Of a stretch of 64,000 bases of DNA, positions 26,457 to 37,900 are shown piece after piece. The position numbers and the translations under genes were made by a program. Each line of letters begins with the position of its first letter. The stretch's first letter is position 1. The stretch spans positions 1,240,001-1,304,000 of the forward strand of contig CAVZKX010000001.1 in NCBI GenBank assembly GCA_963775975.1, given 5' to 3'. The stretch is from JANXQG01 sp963775975 (GTDB lineage Bacteria; Planctomycetota; Planctomycetia; Pirellulales; Thermoguttaceae). The notes below the pieces were generated by a model. It was not told where the DNA came from, made no database searches, and saw only the letters and a program-made list of their open reading frames with translations.

Positions 26457-29400
26457 ATGAGCCAGCCTGAAAAGCCCAGCCCTACTGATTCGCACTTGTC
26501 TGTCGCGGTTGAACTTGATCGCATCTGCGACGAGTTTGAGCAGACATGGCGGAAAAAGGCCGCATTTGGAAAGCGTCCCCGCATTGACGCGTTCGTCGAG
26601 AGGGTGCGGCCTTCACAACGCAACAAGTTGCTGTGCGAGTTGCTGGCAATGGAACTGGAACTTCGGCAAGAGAGAGGGGACTTTCTGTGGCCGCAAGAGT
26701 ATTACCGCCGGTTCCCGGAAGCTGCGCAACGAGATCGAATCGATATTCCAGCGCGTGGTAAAGCGAAATCGTCTTGGCGACTATGAACTGCACGGCGAGC
26801 TCGGCCACGGCGCCATGGGCCTCGTCTACAAGGCCCGGCAAATCAACTTGAACCAAACCGTGGCGCTGAAAGTGCTTTCGGAAAGGTATCTTAATGAACC
26901 GCAGGCCATCGCCCGCTTCAAACGGGAGATGCAATCGATCGGCGGTCTTGAACATCCAAATATCGTTCGCGCCTACAATGCCGGCGAGGCCGGCGGTGCG
27001 CATTTCTTGGCGATGGAGTATGTCGAAGGCATCGACCTCCAACACCTTGTCAGGCCAAACGCGACGACAAACCGGCCATTGAGCGTGGGAGCGGCTTGCG
27101 AGGCAATTCGTCAATTGGCACTAGGGCTTCAGCACGCCCATAAACATGGAATCGTTCACCGCGACGTTAAGCCGGCCAACTCGATGTTGAGCCGCACGGG
27201 CGTCGTCAAGTTGCTCGACTTGGGATTAGCGAAACTGCACGCCGAACGAACTTCTCCGGAGCAAGATACGGACGGGTTGACGCAAACCGGCATCACGATG
27301 GGCACGATTGACTATATGGCGCCCGAGCAATGGGATGATCCCGGCGGCGTGGACATCCGGGCCGACATTTACAGCCTGGGTTGCACGCTGTATTTCTTAC
27401 TTGCCGGCAAGGCGCCTTATCGCAACACGGCTAGCGAAAGCAACCGAAAGAAGATCATGGCACACATCGCGGGCCCGATTCCGTCGCTGGCCGCGGCTTG
27501 CCCCGATTGTCCGCCGGAGTTGCAGGAGGTGTTCGAGCGAATGCTGGCGAAATCGCAGGCGGACCGCTTTCAAACGCCGGCGGAAGTCGCCAAGGCGATG
27601 GCGCCCTTCGCTGCGATGCGAGACCTTGCTCAGTTGGCAGCCTCGCTGGACCGCGGCGATCAATCGACTGCCGACTCCGAGCCGGCGATCAAGAGTTCGG
27701 AGATCGAGACCGGCGAGACGGCCCTTCCTCCCTGGCGGACGCCGACGCCGGTTTCCGGCTTGCAGCAGCAGCGGCAACGGCGTCTGCGACTCTCAATTCT
27801 GGCGGCCGCGGTCACGGCAGCCGTCGTGCTTTTGGCGGTGGCGGCTTTCCTCTATAATCGTTGGCGTTCCCGGCCGCCGCCTTTCGCCGCGCATCAGAAC
27901 AACTTGCTGCTTCTACCGGGGCTCACCGGCAATTGGTGGTTCGACGAGATGCCGTGGTACACACCTTTCGTCCGACAAGCCATGGCCGATGCAATTGCCC
28001 GCAGCGACGATCCCAGTTCGTTTCTTGGCGGGAAATCCGAGTTCTACTTCGACACCAATACCATCGCGGTGCAGAAGAAATTGAGGGAAATTGTCGAGAA
28101 GAGCTGCGATTCGCTCTCAAAACCGCAACAGCAATTGCTGAAAACGCTAAAGGACATTTCCGACTCCGATCGTACCGACGCGGAACTCGCGATTAAGCTC
28201 GAAAAGGCGATCGAGCGGTTCGAAAACGACCATAAGGGATCGCAATGGCCGGCAGTCGATCGTCATACCCTGGCCTGCCTGCAGCACAAGCTTTCCACGA
28301 TCCACTTATATGGCGCGGCCGGCGGAAGCAGCAACCAGAGACACGCCGAAGATGCCAAGAAAAACTACGACCTGGCGTACGGACAATACGCTGCCGAAAG
28401 TGGTCTGTGGCGGCTTTGCTGCGAAGACTCCGCGCTGCTTTATTCGTCGCAACTGGACGACTACGCCAAGGACGGGAAAGCTCGCTTCGGCGACGCGATC
28501 CGTGGCGACAACGTACCGCCGCTGTTCAAGGCGGCGACTCTTATCGATCAAGGCGGCGAGGCCGCGACTCACGCGCATTCCGGCGAAGAATATGACTTGC
28601 AAGCATTTGACGAAGCCGAGAAAATCCTGCAGCTAATCCAAAATGAAAACAGTTCTTTCGAGAACCATCCGTTGGTCGCGATTGTCTATACCAGCCGCGC
28701 TTGGGTCCTCATGGATCAATGGAAGATCGAAGACGCACGAAAGGAATTTGAGAAAGCCAAATCGATCTTGGAGACAAACCGCAAGAGAAATCCAGCCCTC
28801 AACGTCGAGTATTACCACACCCGCCACGGCCTGGCAATCGCTTCACGATATCAAGGCAATTTAGCAAATGTGGGCTCCGAGTTCAGCGAACTCGTCGGCG
28901 ATACGTACTCCGGCGGCAAGAGCAAAGGCGACATTATGACGACGCACGATTCGATCACGGACTCGGACGGGCGGCAGCACTATAAGCGCGACCTTACCGA
29001 ACGCTGGGCGAATTCCCGCGGAGCGCTGGGCCGATTGCCAGCTTTACGGCGGCGCGACTTCGGGCAGCGCCGTCGGTCTGCACTCCGACGAGGCCTGCAT
29101 GCTGTACAAACTCGCCCGCGACGCGGAGCCGGATCCAGGCGGTCGGTTCGTCATGAATTGCAAGTTCTGTATCGTTATGGCCCTCAATGGCCGCGTGGCA
29201 GACGCCGCCAAGACCTACTCCGCCGAGGTGGCCTCTGTGAATGACAAAGACATCATCGGAGACGACCGAGAACGGGCAATACTCGCGCACAGCTTCTCGC
29301 GGCCGTATTGATGCTCAAGGACCCAAAGCAGAGCGGGGAAGGTTTGAAGGAGTTGCGAAGTTTTCTCGGTCAATTCCATACATCAAACTACTATGATGCC

Positions 29401-30015
29401 AATCGCCGCGAAACGCTGGAGATGCAGCTTCTTGCGTCCGAATTGCTGCTTAGCACGGAACTTCAAGCGGCGGATGCCAAGACCGTCCAGGAGGACGTCA
29501 ACTATCTCATGCGCTTGCTGGACGCATACAAAAACAAAACGCAAGATAGAATAAAACCGTTCCTGCGTCGCTACTACGAATTGGCCATACGAGCGGTCGG
29601 CAAGGACCAGCCGACCCAGATGGCCGAGCGTTTGCTCGAATTACGCGCAAGCAGTCTCGATCGGCCAACTGTGCAGACAACGCGAGTCGTTTTTCACTTT
29701 GCCGCCAACGATGAGGAAGATCCAAACGAGGATTATGCGATTGTCTGCGCCCTAGGCAGCTCGGCCAAGCTCGTTCCGTTGAATCTCACCCGAAAAATGG
29801 TGCAGCAGGCGCGCAATCTAGACAAACCGCTGTCGCTGCCCGACGAGTTGTTGAAGCCGATCGAAGCGGAGCAAAAGGCGGGGCGGAAGACCGTGATCTC
29901 TTGGGAAGATGCCGACTGCTTCTTCGACAAAAAAGCGAATGGGCTGACGAAAGAGGACTGGTGCCCGTTTGACCACCAACTTGGCTACGAAACACTCCGC
30001 CCGCGCAAGCGGTGA
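26457..30015 (+). CDS. Large Ser/Thr protein kinase with extended C-terminal repeat region (three frameshifts)
   Basis: Starts at 26457 after TAAGG. The N-terminus (RPRIDAFVERV, LLAMELELRQERG) is the leader typical of planctomycete kinases. After a break near 26730 the kinase domain follows: GELGHGAMGLVYKARQ, VALKVLSERY, VHRDVKPANSML, LLDLGLAKL (DLG for DFG), GTIDYMAPEQWDD and RADIYSLGCTLYFLLAGKAP. One membrane helix lies near 27780-27860. The C-terminal part is helical and TPR-like. Two compensating breaks near 29005 and 29292 return to the original frame, which ends at 30015. The total is about 1186 residues. The usual partner is an ECF sigma factor, here at 23662-24267 on the other strand. 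Confidence 0.88.
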
Positions 30016-30083
30016 CAGATACTGAAAAATCGTGGCGAGAAAGCGCGCAGGTCACATTGACCTAATCAGAAACGCGGGCGCGG

Positions 30084-30542
30084 TCAGTCTCCCAATACCA
30101 CTTTCGCCACCCACCGCCCAGCGTCGTTCGTTGGCTGCTTTTCGCGGCAGTATTCCAGCAGCTTGCTGTCGCTACAGCCCGCTTCCGCCAGCGCGTCGGC
30201 CAGTTTCGGCAGTGTCTGGGCCGTATCGTCCGCCAGCACTTGTTGGGCGACGTTCTTGACCTTATCCGTCCGCCACTTCTTATCGAACTGGCTGTACGAC
30301 TCCGAGATCGCATTAGATATTTGAAGCTCCGGCTTCCAGTCTTCGAGGATCGCACCTTCGATCGGGCAGATGCTGAGGCAGGCCCCGCAGTCGATGCACG
30401 TCGATGCGTCGATGTAAACGAACTTGGTGCCCTTGTCGTTCGTCTTGCCGTCCACCCAATGAATACATTCGACCGGGCAAACGGCGATGCAATCACCGAG
30501 CCCTTCGCACGTGTGGCTGACAATCGTATAGGAAAGTGCCAT
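30084..30542 (-). CDS. 7Fe-type ferredoxin
   Basis: 152 residues from ATG 30542, with GAGGAGG just upstream. The N-terminal ferredoxin domain has two cluster motifs: CEGLGDCIAVCPVEC (C-x5-C-x3-CP, suited to a 3Fe-4S or unusual 4Fe-4S cluster) and CIDCGACLSICPIEGAI (CxxCxxCxxxCP, 4Fe-4S). An extra C-terminal region of about 75 residues is helical and follows the ferredoxin fold, ending GRWVAKVVLGD. Soluble electron carrier; partner unknown. It lies 16 bases downstream of the GlcG/HbpS-like gene on the same strand, so the two are probably co-transcribed. Confidence 0.88.
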   Translation of the reverse strand: MALSYTIVSHTCEGLGDCIAVCPVECIHWVDGKTNDKGTKFVYIDASTCIDCGACLSICPIEGAILEDWKPELQISNAISESYSQFDKKWRTDKVKNVAQQVLADDTAQTLPKLADALAEAGCSDSKLLEYCREKQPTNDAGRWVAKVVLGD

Positions 30543-30558
30543 GATTCTGCCTCCTCGC

Positions 30559-30963
30559 TTACTTAACTGCCGCCGCGCCGGCAGTCGCCACAGCGTGGTC
30601 GTTCTCCACGGTGTTGCCAGAAACGCCAATTGCGCCCATCAGCTCTCCCGCTGCATTGAGAATCGGAACGCCGCCGGGAAACGTAATCAACCCTCCGTTG
30701 GAGTGCTCGATGCCGAACAGCGATCCGCCCGGCTGGGAGAGCTTGCCGATCTCGCCGGTCGGCATGTCAAAAAACCGGGCCGTGCGGGCCTTGCGAATGG
30801 AAATGTCGATCGAACCGAGCCAGGCTCCGTCCATGCGGGCGAAACCCTTCAGGTTCGCTCCGGCATCCACGACGGCGATGTTCATTTTCACGCCGAGTTG
30901 TTGTGCCTTGGCATACGCGGCTTCAACAGCGATCTTCGATTGGGCGAGCGAAATATCGGGCAT
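30559..30963 (-). CDS. GlcG/HbpS-type heme-binding family protein
   Basis: 134 residues from the ATG at 30963 (MPDISLAQSKIAVEAAYAKA); upstream in-frame ATGs at 31020 and 31035 are possible but no better supported. The family pattern is clear: NIAVVDAGANLKGFARMDGA, SIDISIRKARTARFF, GGVPILNAAGELMGAIGVSG and ENDHAVATAGAAA. GlcG/HbpS proteins are small, often oligomeric; some bind heme and act with sensor kinases. A short insert (GKLSQPGGSLFGIEHSNGG) lies in the usual loop. No signal peptide from this start. Next gene: ferredoxin, 16 bases away. Confidence 0.85.
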   Translation of the reverse strand: MPDISLAQSKIAVEAAYAKAQQLGVKMNIAVVDAGANLKGFARMDGAWLGSIDISIRKARTARFFDMPTGEIGKLSQPGGSLFGIEHSNGGLITFPGGVPILNAAGELMGAIGVSGNTVENDHAVATAGAAAVK

Positions 30964-31180
30964 TCCGGTAAGGTCCCAGTAGGATGAGTTCAAAAGCGGA
31001 GTTGGTAATTTGCTTCGCATTATATTCGCCGGCACCAGAGGCTGGAAGTCGCCCCGCCTGCCGATTCTTCTCCGCTGAGGCAGAATAACAGGTAATAGGT
31101 CAATTTGAAATCCGCCCCACCGGCAGTAGGGTACGTCTGTCGACTATCGGGGTGCTTCATCAGGACGGTTTCGGGTTACA

Positions 31181-31336
31181 ATGGAAGCCATCATGGGTCT
31201 CTTCGACGATGGACCACTTGGCCCCTGGCCAGAACACTTTGCATATAAAGGAGAGCCAGGTTGCGGATTCTATTTCGTTGGTTTTATCTTGTTCCTAGCT
31301 GCTGTACTTATTCTGTCACACTTCTTTTTTAATTGA
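31181..31336 (+). CDS. Tiny single-helix membrane protein (candidate)
   Basis: 51 residues from ATG 31181 or 47 from 31193. The N-terminal part is G/P/E-rich (GLFDDGPLGPWPEHFAYKGE), then PGCGFYFVGFILFLAAVLIL forms one membrane helix near the C-terminus. The shape resembles small planctomycete membrane proteins, from memory. No strong ribosome site. TTACAAT at about 31177-31182 may be a -10 element, which would make the message almost leaderless from 31193. The surrounding DNA is lower in GC than the neighbouring genes. Real gene status is uncertain. Confidence 0.45.
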   Translation: MEAIMGLFDDGPLGPWPEHFAYKGEPGCGFYFVGFILFLAAVLILSHFFFN

Positions 31337-31400
31337 ATGTTGCGGGTCTCTTGGTAGTAGTTCAATTTGAACTGGAATTGTCCCCTACCAAATAATAGGG

Positions 31401-31428
31401 TTGCAGTCGAGAAATTCCGTGTTACAAT
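31401..31428 (+). promoter_or_regulatory. Promoter candidate for the PSD1 gene
   Basis: TTGCAG at 31401-31406, a 16-base spacer and TACAAT at 31423-31428, giving a start near 31435, about 70 bases before the TTG start codon of the PSD1 gene. Confidence 0.5.
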
Positions 31429-31506
31429 AAAATCGCTTTGATAGCTCGCGCCTGGCGTTCTTTCCCCACCCCTGCGGACTCCCCGCAATAGCGAGGTCGA
31501 TTAGCA

Positions 31507-34500
31507 TTGGACAAAGCTAGCAGCCGTGCATCCGTTGACCTTCCTTTCCGCGCCCTGCTCTGGGCTGTGGCGCTCGCGTTGTCCGCTCAAATCGGGCTGT
31601 CGGCCGAGGTTCAGAAACTGAGCTTCAATCGCGACATCCGCCCCATCCTGGCCGAAAACTGCTTTGCCTGCCACGGTCCCGATAGCGCCGCCCGTAAAGC
31701 CGATCTGCGACTGGACAAGCGCGAAGTGGCCGTCAAGGCGGGGGCCATCGTGCCGGGCAAGCCGGACGAGAGCGAAATGATCCATCGCGTCCTTTCCGAC
31801 GACAAGGACGAAATGATGCCGCCGGCTTCGCTCCACCGGCAGCTCAAGCCGGCTCAGAAGGAAAAGCTGAAGGCGTGGATCGCTTCCGGAGCCGAGTATC
31901 AACAGCTTTGGTCATTTATCGCGCCGGTGCGGCCCACCTTGCCGCCGGTCAAAAACTCGGCCTGGGTCCGAAATCCAATGGATCGCTTCGTGCTGGCTGG
32001 ACTGGAGCGGGAAGGCTTGCAACCCGCCGCGGAGGCCGACCGCCGCACGCTCGCCCGTCGCGTCAGCCTCGATCTGACCGGGCTGCCGCCGACGCCAGAG
32101 ACTGTTGAAGCATTTGTCAACGACCGCTCGCCAAACGCTTACGAGAAGTTGGTCGATCAATTGCTTGCTTCGCCGCATTGGGGCGAGCACCGCGCGCGAT
32201 ACTGGCTCGATGCCGCGCGCTATGCGGACACTAACGGCATCCATATCGACGCCTACCGCGAGATCTGGTCCTATCGCGATTGGGTAATCGAAGCTTTTAA
32301 CCGGAACATGCCCTTCGATCAATTCACCGTCGAACAACTGGCCGGCGACCTATTGCCGCAGGCGACGGACGAACAGAAGATCGCCACCGGCTTCAATCGC
32401 TGCAACATCACAACCGGCGAAGGCGGCGCGATCGACGAGGAATACCGCGTGTTCTATGCCCGAGACCGTACGGAAACCACTTCGCGCGTATGGATGGGCC
32501 TCACAGCCGGCTGCGCGGTTTGCCACGATCACAAGTTCGATCCGTTGCCGCAGAAGGAGTTTTATAGCCTGACGGCGTTTTTCAACAATACGCCGCAGCC
32601 GGCCCTGGACGGCAATATGAAAGACTCGCCGCCGGTGATCTTCGTGCCGGGCACGGCCGAGGACCGCAAGCTTTGGCACACGCTCGAAGGCCAGGTGACC
32701 GACATCAAGACGAAGATTGACGCGCGCAAAGTCCGCGCACGTCGAATTCAACAAATGGCTTGCCGGACCGGCAAAGAAAACGCTTGCCGCCAAGGCGCCC
32801 GAGGACGGACTTCGCTTTCTCGCCCCCTTCAGCGAAGGCAAGGGCCGTGAGGTGGCGATCACGGTTGACGCGAAGCCCCGCAAGGTGGAGCTAGCCTCCG
32901 ACGCCGCCTGGAGCCCGGGCGAGATTTCCGACAAAGCCCTCACCGCCAAAGCCAAAACGCCCTTGGAAATCGCCGAGGCGGGCGACCTCGATAGCCAGCA
33001 GCAGTTTTCCTACGGCGCCTGGATCAAATTGCCGGGCGACGTGGGCTTCGGCGCGGTGATGGCCCGCATGGATGACACCAATAACTATCGCGGCTGGGAC
33101 CTGTGGATGCAAAATAACCGGCCCGCCGCGCATCTCGTCAATCATTGGCCCGACAACGCCATCAAAATCGTTTCGCGCGCCGCCATTAAACCGGGCACAT
33201 GGCATCACGTGATGATCACCTACGACGGCTCGAGGCAAGCGGCCGGAGCACACATCTATATTGACGGCAAGCAGCAGAAGGTCGTCGTGGAGAGCGATAG
33301 CCTCAGGGACACCATGCGGACGCGCGTGCCGTTGAAGATTGCAGGGCGGAACACGACGGCGCACATCACCGGCGTCGCCCTGCAAGACGTGCGGATTTAC
33401 AATCGCAAATTGTCGGATGGCGAAATCCAGCACCTTGGCTCCGCCGCGCGGTTGGCCGCGATTGTGGCAAAGCCGGCGAAGAAGCGCAATCGCTCGGAAA
33501 TCGACGAGCTGCTCGACTACTGGCTCCAGCATGAAGACAAGAGCTACGCAGCGCTTGCCGCCGAGTTGGTGTCGGCCGAACGGGAAGAGGCGGAGGTCCG
33601 CCTCCGCGGCACCGTGGCCCATGTGATGTCCGAAAAGCCCGGCCCCGAAACCGCCTACGTGCTCTATCGTGGCGAATATGACAAGCGCCGCGAACAGGTC
33701 TCTGCGGCAACGCCCTCGTTCCTGCCTCCCATGCCGCCCGACTATCCGCACAATCGCCTCGGCTTCGCCCGTTGGCTCCTGCTACCGGAGCACCCGCTTA
33801 CCGCGCGGGTTGCGGTCAACCGCTTCTGGCAGGAGCTGTTCGGCGTCGGACTGGTGAAGACCTCCGAAGATTTCGGCGTCAACGGCGAGATTCCGCCCAA
33901 CCAGGAACTGTTGGACTGGCTTGCGGTTGACTTCCGCGAGTCGGGCTGGGACATCAAGCGGTTCTACCGCATGATGGTCATGTCGGCCGCCTATCGCCAG
34001 TCGGCCGCTGCCACGCCGGAGAAGCTTGAGCGCGATCCGCAGGACCGCCTGATCTCGCGCGGCCCGCGCTTCCGCATGGACGCCGAAATGGTCCGCGACT
34101 ACGCCCTGGCCGCCAGCGGATTGCTGACCGATAAGATCGGCGGTCCGAGCGTGCGGCCTTATCAGCCGCCAGGCGTTTGGGAAGCGGTGGCAATGCCCGA
34201 GAGCAACACGCGGCTTTACCGAATGGACAGCGGCGACAAGCTCTATCGGCGCAGCATGTACACATTCTGGAAACGGGCAGCGCCGCCCGCCTCGATGGAT
34301 GTTTTCAACGCGCCGACGCGGGAGTCATGCACCGTCCGCCGCGAGCGGACGAACACTCCGCTTCAGGCCCTGGTGACGCTCAACGATCCGCAGTTCGTCG
34401 AGGCCGCCCGGCATTTGGCGGAAACGGCGCTCGAGCATGGCGGCGTTCAGAGTACAAGCCGCCTCGACTTCACCGCGCGGCAGCTCGTTGCCCGGTCATT

Positions 34501-34699
34501 GCGCCCTCAGGAGGAGGATATTATGCTGGCGAGCCTTGACCGGTTGCTCGCGCATTTCGAGGCACATCCGGACGATGCCAAAGAGTTGCTCAAATTCGGC
34601 CAATCGCCGGTCGATCCGAAGCTCGACCCGCCCACGCTCGCTGCCTGGACGATGCTCACGAACGAAATGATGAATCTGGACGAGGTTCTGAACAAGTAG
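31507..34699 (+). CDS. PSD1 protein: cytochrome-like, DUF1549, LamG-like and DUF1553 domains (frameshift near 32730)
   Basis: TTG start at 31507 with GAGG 10 bases upstream; signal peptide to about residue 32. The N-terminus holds the planctomycete cytochrome C domain (FNRDIRPILAENCFACHGPD, with a CxxCH heme site). DUF1549 follows: NPMDRFVLAGLEREGLQPAA, LDLTGLPPTPETVEAF, SPHWGEHRARYWLDAARYAD and CAVCHDHKFDPL. After a break near 32730 the next frame carries a LamG-like domain (SYGAWIKLPGDVGFGAVMAR, WHHVMITYDG) and then DUF1553: HPLTARVAVNRFWQELFGVG, GGPSVRPYQPPGVWE, FNAPTRESCTVRRERTNTPL. Total about 1064 residues. Probably exported; the role is unknown and may be redox or polysaccharide related. 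The usual DUF1501 partner is 8 kb downstream. Confidence 0.9.
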
Positions 34700-34841
34700 C
34701 GTATTGCCTTTCGCTACGCGAGAGCGGGCGGTAGCGCGGTCCGAGCGCCGAAAGTTCCCCGTTGATTGCCGCCCAGGCCACCGCTCGTAGTGCCTTTGCG
34801 TGAGTCTCGTGCGCTAGGGCGACGTGTTTTCTTATCAGAAC

Positions 34842-34870
34842 TTGAGGTCATTCGTCCGCTGGGCTATAAT
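34842..34870 (+). promoter_or_regulatory. Sigma-70-like promoter upstream of the first beta-strand-repeat gene
   Basis: TTGAGG at 34842-34847, a 17-base spacer and a perfect TATAAT at 34865-34870. The expected start is near 34877. Confidence 0.6.
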
Positions 34871-34926
34871 GATGGCTCGGCTTATTCGATCTACCTTTTC
34901 GCGTGGCGGCAGACGCACGTTCGCCC

Positions 34927-37900
34927 ATGAAGACGAGCCATTCGCCTTGCCCTTTGTCGGCTATCCGCCGCAGCCGGGTACCCGAGTGGCGCCGCGGACT
35001 CTTCGCGATCTCCGTGCTGGCAATGACCGCATGGATCTTGCCCGCTTCGCTGCGGGCCGCTACGTATTCCTGGACCGTGCCGTCCGGCGACTGGTCGATC
35101 GCCACGAACTGGTCGGGCGGCGTGCCGACCGGCGGCGGTTCAGCTTTCATCTCCAACGGCGGTACGGCGTCAATCTCCCAAGCGGGTGAAACTTGCAATA
35201 CGCTCTCGCTCGGCGATGCCGCAGGCAGCACGGGCTTCGTGCAGATGACCGCGGGCAGTCTCTCGGTGAATCAATTATTGCTGGTCGGCAATTCGGGATC
35301 AGGCACTTTCACGCAGACCGGCGGAACCAACAGCCTCAACGGCACTTCTTACCTCGGCTACGCAGTAGGTGGCTACGGCACGTACAGTCTCAGCGGCAGC
35401 GGCCTGTTGACGGCGTCCGTCGAAAACGTGGGCACTTCCGGCACGGGCAGTTTCACACAATCTAGCGGGACGAACAGCATTAGCAATTCCTTATACCTTA
35501 GCAACGGCACCGGCGGCTATGGTACATACACCCTCAACGGCAGCGGTCTGTTGACGGCACCCGACGAGATCGCGGGCTATTCCGGCGCGGGCAGCTTCAC
35601 ACAGTCCGGCGGAACCAATGGCGTCGGTGACACGTTGGCACTTGGCTTTCTCGCCAGTGGCTACGGAACGTACAATCTAACCGGCAGCGGTCTGTTGACG
35701 GCCCCCAGCGAATACGTGGGCACTTCCGGTACGGGTAGCTTCTCGCAGACCGGCGGGAGGAACAGCGTCAGCAGCGAACTGTACCTTAGCAACGGCACCG
35801 GCGGCTATGGTACCTACACCCTCAACGGCGGCGGCCTGTTGACGGCGCCCATCGAGTATGTGGGCTATTCCAGCACGGGCAGCTTCACGCAGACCGGCGG
35901 AACCAACAGCCTCAACGGCACTTCTTACCTCGGCTACGCAGTAGGTGGCTACGGCACGTACAGTCTCAGCGGCAGCGGCCTGTTGACGGCGTCCGTCGAA
36001 AACGTGGGCACTTCCGGCACGGGCAGTTTCACACAATCTAGCGGGACGAACAGCATTAGCAATTCCTTATACCTTAGTAATGGCACCGGCGGCTATGGTA
36101 CATACACCCTCAACGGCAGCGGTCTGTTGACGGCGCCCGGCGAAATCGCGGGCTATTCCGGCGCGGGCAGCTTCACGCAGTCTGGCGGAGCCAATGGCGT
36201 CAGTGACACGTTGGCACTTGGCTTTCTCGCCAGTGGCTACGGAACGTACAATCTAACCGGCAGCGGTCTGTTGACGGCCCCCAGCGAATACGTGGGCACT
36301 TCCGGTACGGGTAGCTTCTCGCAGACCGGCGGGACTAATTCGGCCGTGTCGCTCCACATCGGATACTTCGCCGGCAGCGGCGGTACGTACAACCTTAATG
36401 GCGGTTTGTTGGCTGTCCGTGCAGGCATTTTTCCTGGCCTCGGCAGTGCAATCTTCAACTTCGGCGGTGGCACCCTGGGTGCTATCGGCAATTGGTCGAC
36501 ATCCATGAACTTGAACCTGACAGGTTCCAGCGGCGGACAAACCGTCGACGCTTCCGGCGGGAACATCAGCCTGTTCGGCGCCGTGAGCGGTTCCGGCGGC
36601 TTGAACAAAGTCGGCGATGGAACGCTGACGCTCAGCGGCAACAACACCTATAGCGGCGGCACCACCCTCGCCGCCGGGGAGTTGAGCATCTCCGCCAGCA
36701 ACAATCTAGGCGCAGCGAGCGGCCAGCTCGTATTCAACGGCGGGATCTTGCAGATCACCGGAAACACCGTCAACAGCATGGGCAGCCGCACGGTGAACTG
36801 GTCCAGTTTCAACGGCGGCTTCGACATCGCCAGCGCGGCCAACGTGTTTACCGTCAGCAATGTCATCAGCGGCACGGGGGCCCTCAGCAAGCTGGGACCA
36901 GGCACGCTGCTCCTGACCAGTTCGAACACTTACACCGGCAGCACGACCATCGGCGGAGGCACACTTGCGCTCGATTTCAGCCAGCCCGGCGCACGACCGT
37001 CAACATCATCAACAATGCGACGAATTCCTCATCCTTAGTCGTGGCCGGCGGTGTCTTGGCCATCCAGGGCAAGGCCAACATGTCTAACAGCCAAAGCTTC
37101 AATGGATTGGCGGTCAATCCGGGCGTTTCGGCCGTCGCCCTGACATCTGGCACGTTGAACATTCTGCTTTTGAGCCTGGGAGGCATCACCCGCAGTCCTG
37201 GCGGCACTGTCGATTTCATCTTGCCCGCCGGCGCACAAACCGCCAACAACGGCATCACAACCACGACCCCGAATAATGTGGCGGGCATCCTCGGCGGCTA
37301 TGCGACGGTCTCCGAGTCTGATTGGGCAAGCTCAGCGGGAACGAACGGGCTCGCGGGGGATATCACCGTCTACAATGGCTACACGAATGGCGATCTGGGG
37401 ACTCTCGCGTCGAACGCCACCTTGAACCTCAAGCCGACGGGGCCGCAGACCGCGGTGACTACTACCAAGTCATTCAACTCGCTCAACCTGACCGGAACGG
37501 TGGGCGTGACGATAAGCGGTTCGGGGTCGCTTACGCTGAAAAGCGGCGGACTCATCGGCAATACATCAGGAATCATCACCGGCGGGACGCTGGCCGGTTC
37601 TACGAACGGGGAACTGATCGTCATTACGCCCGTCGACCTGACGATTGCCAGCACGATCTCGGCCACGTCGCTTACTAAGGCGGGGTCGCGCACGTTGACG
37701 CTCACCGGCGCGAACGGCAACGCGGGCACGACGCTGGTTGCCAACGGCACACTGCTGCTTTCCAATTCCAACGCCGCTCAGAATCAGACGGTCAACGTGG
37801 CGGTGGACAACGGCCTACAGTTCGCCGGCAGCATCGGAACGTTCAACGTGGGATCAATTGCGGGAGGCGGGGCGTTGGCATTGACCGATACGGGCGGGAG

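Noticed and set aside
35311..36331. Regular repeats that could suggest a CRISPR array
   Set aside because: The units are long, in frame and encode 48-residue beta modules; there are no short identical repeats with unique spacers and no cas genes.
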